64,000 nucleotides of DNA from Hymenobacter rigui. GTDB taxonomy: Bacteria; Bacteroidota; Bacteroidia; Cytophagales; Hymenobacteraceae. The translations under genes and the position numbers were made by a program. Position 1 is the stretch's first letter; every line of letters begins with the position of its first letter. Where the stretch lies: contig NZ_RWIT01000001.1 in the NCBI RefSeq assembly GCF_003944715.1, positions 124,001 to 188,000 on the forward strand. Direction: 5' to 3'. Shown in pieces: positions 59,976 to 64,000 of this stretch. The notes below the pieces were generated by a model that was given only the letters and a program-made list of their open reading frames with translations, did no database searches and had not been told where the DNA came from.

Positions 59976-60428
59976 GGCGGAGAGAGTAAAAACGGTGGGC
60001 CGGACTATCCGGGGGATGCTGTTGTGTACTCTGCTTCCCTGTAAAAGGTTGATGCCATCATCTCAGGCCTGTTCAGCCAGCTATTCCGCACTGGCTAACC
60101 AGAGGTGCAACTATTCAACCAAGGCCCACCGCTTTGCCCGGTAGGTGGTTATGGGATGTCAGAAGGGAGAAATGTCCATTCCCAGTTGAAGCAGAAGAGG
60201 GGCGGTATACTCCGATCTTCCTTTTACGTGGTAACTCGCCGTAAGCATGCCACAATTTCACGCTGAATTTAGTTGCACCGGCAACTGGCAACAGAAGTTT
60301 TTTGTACAAAGAATCAGAAAAATCTCCGGCTACAGGAGCACCTATTGAACAGCGTTCCGCCAACTGCACTACAGAAAAAGAAAAACCCTACGACAAGCTG
60401 ATAGTCAGCTCGTCGTAGGGTTTCTTAG
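59976..60428. other. Intergenic region without a recognisable gene
   Basis: About 450 bases between the small lipoprotein and tRNA-Asn. It must hold the promoter of the lipoprotein gene, and its right end is the tRNA terminator hairpin. The single open frame (60115-60369, minus) has no gene-like composition or homology pattern that I recognise. Confidence 0.5.
60379..60425 (-). terminator. Terminator hairpin of the tRNA-Asn gene
   Basis: AAACCCTACGAC (60383-60394) pairs with GTCGTAGGGTTT (60412-60423) and AGCTGA/TCAGCT extend the stem inside. On the minus strand it follows the tRNA and is trailed by TTTTTC. Confidence 0.85.
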
Positions 60429-60502
60429 CGCTCCCTCCTGGGCTCGAACCAGGGACCCTCTGATTAACAGTCAGATGCTCTAACCGGCTGAGCTAAGGAA
60501 GC
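60429..60502 (-). tRNA. tRNA-Asn (anticodon GTT)
   Basis: The 74-base minus-strand sequence folds as a standard tRNA: acceptor GCTTCCT with AGGGAGC (one G-T pair), D stem GCTC/GAGC with a 9-base loop, anticodon stem TCTGA/TCAGA with loop CTGTTAA (anticodon GTT), variable GGGTC, T stem CCTGG/CCAGG with loop TTCGAGC, discriminator G. CCA is not encoded. Confidence 0.95.
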
Positions 60503-60598
60503 GGTTATGGCGGCGGTGTTTTGCCGTTGCTGGTGCAATATTAGGGCAAACTTTCGGAAGCTGCAAACATGTGTTTTGAAATTTTTTTAACAATTTCT

Positions 60599-61039
60599 CT
60601 AGTTCGTGATTGTCAAAGTGTTGCCGGAAAGATAAGCGGCATATTGGCGAAGCGGCCGGGTAGCGGGGCCACTTTGTGGCTGCCCCTGTAGGCTGAACTG
60701 GGAATTGCAACAGGGGTCGTACAGGCGCAGAAATGGGTCAATCTTCACCCGGGCACAGGTATCGAGAGGTTGGTAGGGGCAATTCCGCTCGAAAGCCAAG
60801 TAGGAGCTGGCATTCTGCCGGACTACTATAATGCCTCGCACGCCGCCCTTGATATACACCGCGCCATTGTCGAAGCGCAGGTTGCTGTTCTGTTGATCAG
60901 TCAAGAACAGCACCTCATTCACCGCGGCCAACGGAATCTGCGGTTGGGTATCGTTGGTTGATGAGCAGGCGCTGACAACGAGCGTAGCACCCCCCAAAAC
61001 AAGTAACCAGAGTCCGATACGAGAAAAGAATAAGCCCAT
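60599..61039 (-). CDS. Degenerate Rieske-like lipoprotein lacking both His ligands
   Basis: 146 residues from the ATG at 61039; signal peptide with lipobox VSAC (Cys25). A Rieske-type outline is visible: ERNCPYQPLDTC, then YDPCCNSQFSLQGQPQSGPA followed by TRPLRQY, which matches C-x-H ... C-x-x-H ... GPA-x-x-PL of Rieske proteins. However, the positions of both histidines are Tyr89 and Gln114. A 2Fe-2S cluster therefore seems unlikely; the four Cys may form disulfides. Periplasmic-side lipoprotein of unknown role. Confidence 0.7.
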   Translation of the reverse strand: MGLFFSRIGLWLLVLGGATLVVSACSSTNDTQPQIPLAAVNEVLFLTDQQNSNLRFDNGAVYIKGGVRGIIVVRQNASSYLAFERNCPYQPLDTCARVKIDPFLRLYDPCCNSQFSLQGQPQSGPATRPLRQYAAYLSGNTLTITN

Positions 61040-61112
61040 TGCAGCAGAAGAGTAAGGTAAATGGGAAACGAACTGCACGTGCAGAAAGTGCGCGAGGAGT
61101 TACCACAATATG

Positions 61113-61161
61113 CTAAGCAGGCCGCTTTCCAGAACGGGATTCTGAAGAGCGGCCTGCTTAG
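61113..61161 (-). terminator. Hairpin after pheS
   Basis: CTAAGCAGGCCGCT (61113-61126) pairs perfectly with AGCGGCCTGCTTAG (61148-61161), just past the pheS stop codon. Confidence 0.75.
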
Positions 61162-61178
61162 TTACGTAACTCAGGGGT

Positions 61179-62219
61179 TTACTGTACGCCTTCGAACTGA
61201 CGCAGGAAGCGGGTATCGTTTTCGGTGAAGAGACGCAGGTCCTTGATCTGGTACTTGAGCATGGTGATGCGCTCAATACCCATGCCCCAGGCGTAGCCCG
61301 AGTACCGTTCCGGGTCGATGCCGGATTGCTCCAGCACGGCGGGGTCTACCATGCCGCAACCCCCGATTTCAACCCAGCCGGTGCCTTTGCAGATGTTGCA
61401 GCCCTTGCCTTTGCAGATCAGGCAGGTAATGTCAATTTCGGCAGAGGGCTCGGTGAAGGGAAAGAACGACGGACGAAACCGCACCTGCATATCGTTGCCG
61501 AACAGCTCCTGTACAAAGTAATACACCGTCTGTTTGAGGTCGGCGAAGCTCACGTTTTCATCCACGAACAGGGCTTCAACCTGATGAAACATCATGTGGG
61601 CGCGGGCCGAAATGGCTTCGTTGCGGTACACGCGGCCCGGCATAATGCTCCGGATGGGCGGCTGCTGCGACTTCATCACCCGCACCTGCACGGGGCTGGT
61701 GTGCGTGCGCAGCACCCACTCGGCCTCGCCCGGCTCCCGGCGCACGAAAAACGTGTCCTGCATGTCGCGGGCGGGGTGGTTTTCGGGGAAGTTGAGGGCG
61801 GTGAAGTTGTGCCAGTCGTCCTCGATTTCGGGTCCTTCGGCCACGTTAAACCCGATACGGGCCAGAATCCGCACAATTTCCTCGCGCACCAGGCTCAGCG
61901 GGTGACGGGTGCCCAGGGCCTGTGGCACGGTGGGCAGGGTGTAGTCGAAGGTGGGGTCGGCGGGGGCGTTGGCGCTGGCGGCCTCCAGTTCCTGCTGGCG
62001 CTCCTCGAAACGGGCCTGCGCCAGCTGCTTGAGCTGATTGAGCTCCTGCCCTACGGCGCGACGCTCTTCCTGCGGTACCGTTTTGAGCTGGTCGAAGAGG
62101 TCGGCCAGTTGGCCTTTGCGGCCGGTGTAGGCAATACGAAACTGGTCGAGCTGTTCGGCCGTGGTGAGGTCGTAGGCGGCAATTTCTGCCCGCACGCGGG
62201 CAATAGTATCCTGCATCAT
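61179..62219 (-). CDS. pheS: Phenylalanine--tRNA ligase alpha subunit
   Basis: 346 residues from the first ATG of an ATGATG pair (62219 or 62216). The N-terminal coiled coil (QLDQFRIAYTGRKGQLADLF) precedes the class II catalytic core: HPLSLVREEIVRILARIGFN, DTFFVRREPGEAEWVLRTHT, GRVYRNEAISARAHMMFHQ (motif 2) and AWGMGIERITMLKY (motif 3). A CLICKGKGCNICKGTGW insertion contains four Cys that may bind zinc. It charges tRNA-Phe together with PheT, whose gene is not in the window. Confidence 0.97.
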   Translation of the reverse strand: MMQDTIARVRAEIAAYDLTTAEQLDQFRIAYTGRKGQLADLFDQLKTVPQEERRAVGQELNQLKQLAQARFEERQQELEAASANAPADPTFDYTLPTVPQALGTRHPLSLVREEIVRILARIGFNVAEGPEIEDDWHNFTALNFPENHPARDMQDTFFVRREPGEAEWVLRTHTSPVQVRVMKSQQPPIRSIMPGRVYRNEAISARAHMMFHQVEALFVDENVSFADLKQTVYYFVQELFGNDMQVRFRPSFFPFTEPSAEIDITCLICKGKGCNICKGTGWVEIGGCGMVDPAVLEQSGIDPERYSGYAWGMGIERITMLKYQIKDLRLFTENDTRFLRQFEGVQ

Positions 62220-62223
62220 ACCA

Positions 62224-62231
62224 CAAAGGTA
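62224..62231 (-). promoter_or_regulatory. -7 box TACCTTTG immediately upstream of pheS
   Basis: CAAAGGTA on the + strand, with only four bases (TGGT) between the box and the first ATG; exact TAnnTTTG match. A leaderless transcript is implied. Confidence 0.6.
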
Positions 62232-62482
62232 GGCCGATTACGGATTGTTGATAAATGATTACGCACGGCAGAGTATTTCGGGAGTGAAAAACACGGTTTC
62301 CGGCAGTTGTTGAGTGGTTTATATCCGCGGCAACGGGCCGTTAAGAAAATTGGTACGGTTGCTGCAATGGACGAGAACAGAAGCGGCATACAGCACTGTA
62401 CGTGGGGCGCCACCCGTCAGTAATTCCCGGCAATCAGCCGGGTCGCCGCGGGCTCAGTATCCACTTTTCGACCTGCCTTCCG

Positions 62483-63037
62483 ATGAAACGGTTTCTCTTC
62501 GCCGCAGCTGTTGCTGCCGCCTTCTTCAGTGCGCCCCAGGCTCAGGCCCAGACGATCAAAAAAGCCGCCCCTAAAAAAGCGGTAAACACCAGTGTAGCCC
62601 CTGCCAGCCGGCCTGCCGATGCTGACTGGGGTTGGGGTGATAATGCGCCCGCCGAGCCGGTTTCGGGCTGGGATGTACCCGGTGCCGAAACGCCGGTGGC
62701 TACTACCGCTGATACTGCTGTTGACCCCATGATGCAGTCCTCGGGGGTGCTGGTAGCGCCGGGCATGAGTTCCTCGCCCTACCGGGGCACCAGCACCGAC
62801 TACAATGGCCGACCCGTGGCAAAAGCAAAATCCAAACGTCCGCGCTCCGTGGAAGTAGCCCAGGATGACCCCATGATGCAGTCGTCGGGCGTAATGCTGG
62901 CCCCCGGCATGAACACCGCACCTTACCGTACTGTGAGCACTGACTACAATGGCCGCCCGCTACGCAAACCAGCGGCCACTGCTACTGTAGCCGCCCAATC
63001 AGCGTCAGACAACACCACCGTAGCGTCTGGTTGGTAA
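62483..63037 (+). CDS. Small exported protein with two LAPGM...TDYNGRP repeats
   Basis: 184 residues from the ATG at 62483, with a signal peptide (MKRFLFAAAVAAAFFSAPQA then QAQ). Residues 46-64 are Trp/Gly/Asp-rich (DADWGWGDNAPAEPVSGWD). Two copies of a module follow, starting at residues 81 and 129 (48 residues apart): DPMMQSSGVLVAPGMSSSPY then STDYNGRPVAK, and DPMMQSSGVMLAPGMNTAPY then STDYNGRPLRK. Probably unstructured and extracytoplasmic. No family recognised. Followed by a short terminator-like hairpin. Confidence 0.75.
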   Translation: MKRFLFAAAVAAAFFSAPQAQAQTIKKAAPKKAVNTSVAPASRPADADWGWGDNAPAEPVSGWDVPGAETPVATTADTAVDPMMQSSGVLVAPGMSSSPYRGTSTDYNGRPVAKAKSKRPRSVEVAQDDPMMQSSGVMLAPGMNTAPYRTVSTDYNGRPLRKPAATATVAAQSASDNTTVASGW

Positions 63038-63062
63038 GCGGCGTCAGTTGAAGAAATAAAAT

Positions 63063-63100
63063 AACTGCCCGTCCGGTACAGCCGTGGCCGGGCAGTTGTC
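63063..63100 (+). terminator. Hairpin after the repeat protein
   Basis: AACTGCCCG (63063-63071) pairs with CGGGCAGTT (63089-63097). Confidence 0.6.
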
Positions 63101-63151
63101 GTATGTAGCAGAAGCAAGGTCGTATGGTTGAACCACTTAGCGCATCTGCTC

Positions 63152-63499
63152 ATGAAAACCCGTTTATTTATACTGGTGTTGCCCGCGCTGCTCTGGCTTG
63201 GTGCTGCGGATGCGGCCCGGCAAACCAAACCTGCGGCTCGCACCAAGGCTGCCTACCATAGTACCAGCAACCCGCGCACAAAGGCTCGTGCCGGAGCCTA
63301 TGCGCGCCACGACCGGAGCAACCGCCGCGACGAGGAAAACCTGAGGCTGGCACCCGGTCTGCGGCTCAATATGCCCAGTCCTCCCACCACCGATTATATG
63401 GGCCGGCCGCTGAAGAAAAAACCTGCCAAAACTACCAGCGCCACTACCATGTCGGCGAGTGATGCGGCAAGTGCCGGTAAAACGGCGCGTCGGCCGTAA
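63152..63499 (+). CDS. Small exported basic protein with one APG...TDYMGRP module
   Basis: 115 residues from the ATG at 63152, with a signal peptide (MKTRLFILVLPALLWLGAAD). The mature chain is basic and low complexity; it contains RLAPGLRLNMPSPPTTDYMG followed by RPLKKKP, the same core as the previous gene's modules (APG, then TTDY, then GRPLxK). Arg/Lys-rich ends and Ser/Ala/Thr stretches resemble disordered surface or matrix proteins. The family is new to me. Confidence 0.7.
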   Translation: MKTRLFILVLPALLWLGAADAARQTKPAARTKAAYHSTSNPRTKARAGAYARHDRSNRRDEENLRLAPGLRLNMPSPPTTDYMGRPLKKKPAKTTSATTMSASDAASAGKTARRP

Positions 63500-63660
63500 A
63501 AATGCAATAAAAAAGCCGGTGCCGACGTTACGCATTCTGGGCCTGTAACTAGCAGATTATGTTTGGGTTGCCTGATTCGACGGCGCAGGGGGAACTTACT
63601 GACTGTGGCTGCGTTTGGGCAAAAAGTATTGCGGGGGTTTTAGGCCCGCGCGGGGTGCCG

Positions 63661-63668
63661 TACCTTTG
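63661..63668 (+). promoter_or_regulatory. -7 box TACCTTTG before the last gene
   Basis: Exact TAnnTTTG match, 30 bases upstream of the ATG at 63699. Confidence 0.55.
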
Positions 63669-63698
63669 CGGTAAGAAGCTGCTTATTATTCTGTTCCA

Positions 63699-64000
63699 AT
63701 GACTCGACAAATCCTCCCGCTGCTGCTCCTGGGTGGCGTACTGATAGCTGCTCCTGCGGCAGCACAGAAGAAAAAGGCCGATGATGGCTGGGGCTCATCG
63801 GACGGCTGGGGTGCCCCGGCTGCCAAGCCTGCAGCCAAAAAGGCCACTACCACTGCTACCAAAGCTGCAGCCCCCAAAACGGCCGTAGCTCCCACTACTG
63901 CGCCAACTGCTCCTGCCGCAGCCCCTGCCGCCGCTCCCGCTGGTGGTGAGTGGGGTGCCAGTGGCGCTGCCGCCGGCGGTGGTGCCGCCGCTGCATCTGC
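63699..64000 (+). CDS. Exported Ala/Lys/Gly-rich low-complexity protein (partial, runs off the right edge)
   Basis: At least 100 residues from the ATG at 63699: MTRQILPLLLLGGVLIAAPA is a signal peptide, followed by KKKADDGWGSSDGWGAPAA and a long AAPKTA...APAAAPAAAPAGG stretch, then GEWGASGAAAGGG. The DGWG/EWGA elements recall the DWGWGD segment of the protein encoded at 62483. A TACCTTTG box lies upstream. The C-terminus is missing, so a domain beyond the window cannot be excluded. Confidence 0.65.
   Translation, partial: MTRQILPLLLLGGVLIAAPAAAQKKKADDGWGSSDGWGAPAAKPAAKKATTTATKAAAPKTAVAPTTAPTAPAAAPAAAPAGGEWGASGAAAGGGAAAAS

Noticed and set aside
60115..60369. Minus-strand ORF before tRNA-Asn
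   Set aside because: No conserved motif or signal sequence and no promoter box; composition not gene-like.

Overview
The window reads as chromosomal DNA of a GC-rich Bacteroidota, most like Hymenobacter or a close relative in the Cytophagales. Reasons: three secreted proteins end in type IX secretion (T9SS) sorting domains; at least a dozen genes are preceded by the Bacteroidota -7 box TAnnTTTG; I saw no clear Shine-Dalgarno sequences at the starts I inspected; family blocks typical of the phylum are present (folP-cdaA next to DUF1599 and BT_3928-type genes; rpmG-DUF4295-ftsY-rimO); and bacillithiol synthesis (bshC) occurs. No rRNA operon, CRISPR array, prophage or transposase gene was found. 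There is one tRNA (Asn, GTT). The genus is an inference.

Layout. 1-9.9 kb: a partial sphingomyelin-synthase-like PAP2 gene, an M20 peptidase, an ATP-grasp protein, an SDR, a T9SS-exported thermolysin-family protease, an outer-membrane barrel, a TPR protein, an esterase and an O6-alkylguanine repair enzyme. 10-17 kb: a PA14/ricin-lectin T9SS protein, a single-HKD phospholipase D-like protein overlapping a glycoside-hydrolase-like gene, a CDF metal transporter, an APC permease and a PAP2 phosphatase. 17-23 kb: an acetyltransferase, a transglutaminase-like protein, hemB, two small lipoproteins, ornithine aminotransferase and a tiny cysteine-rich DUF5522 gene. 23.6-32 kb: translation and targeting genes (rpmB, rpmG, DUF4295, ftsY, rimO) interrupted by an aminopeptidase P and an esterase, then bshC. 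32-45 kb: an ECF sigma unit, folate salvage, an orphan ExbD, GDYXXLXY/DUF2157, mnmD, a thioesterase, rlmN, tandem DUF3575 barrels and a YihY protein. 46-57 kb: a two-enzyme threonine-to-glycine pathway (tdh, kbl) with a patatin between the genes, cdaA-folP, DUF1599, BT_3928, an ABC permease, aroK and a fatty-acid-hydroxylase-like enzyme. 57-64 kb: a large T9SS protein, tRNA-Asn, a degenerate Rieske lipoprotein, pheS, and a run of small secreted low-complexity proteins, two of which share a TDYxGRP motif.

The most unusual content is at two scales. First, many spacers are filled by inverted repeats. Several families (GTCATNCYGAGC, TTAGTGCTTAG, GTTGTCAGTTG, AATCCGTG, TGAGATGGTGAG) place one arm at or near the stop codon of one gene and the other at or near the next start or stop codon. 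Second, the right edge holds small secreted proteins with a repeated LAPGM...TDYNGRP module whose function I do not recognise. Also notable are a Rieske-fold lipoprotein lacking both histidine ligands, a small membrane protein carrying a cytochrome-oxidase-subunit-I-like sequence, and two genes (rlmN, pheS) whose -7 boxes lie so close to tandem ATG codons that their mRNAs may be leaderless.
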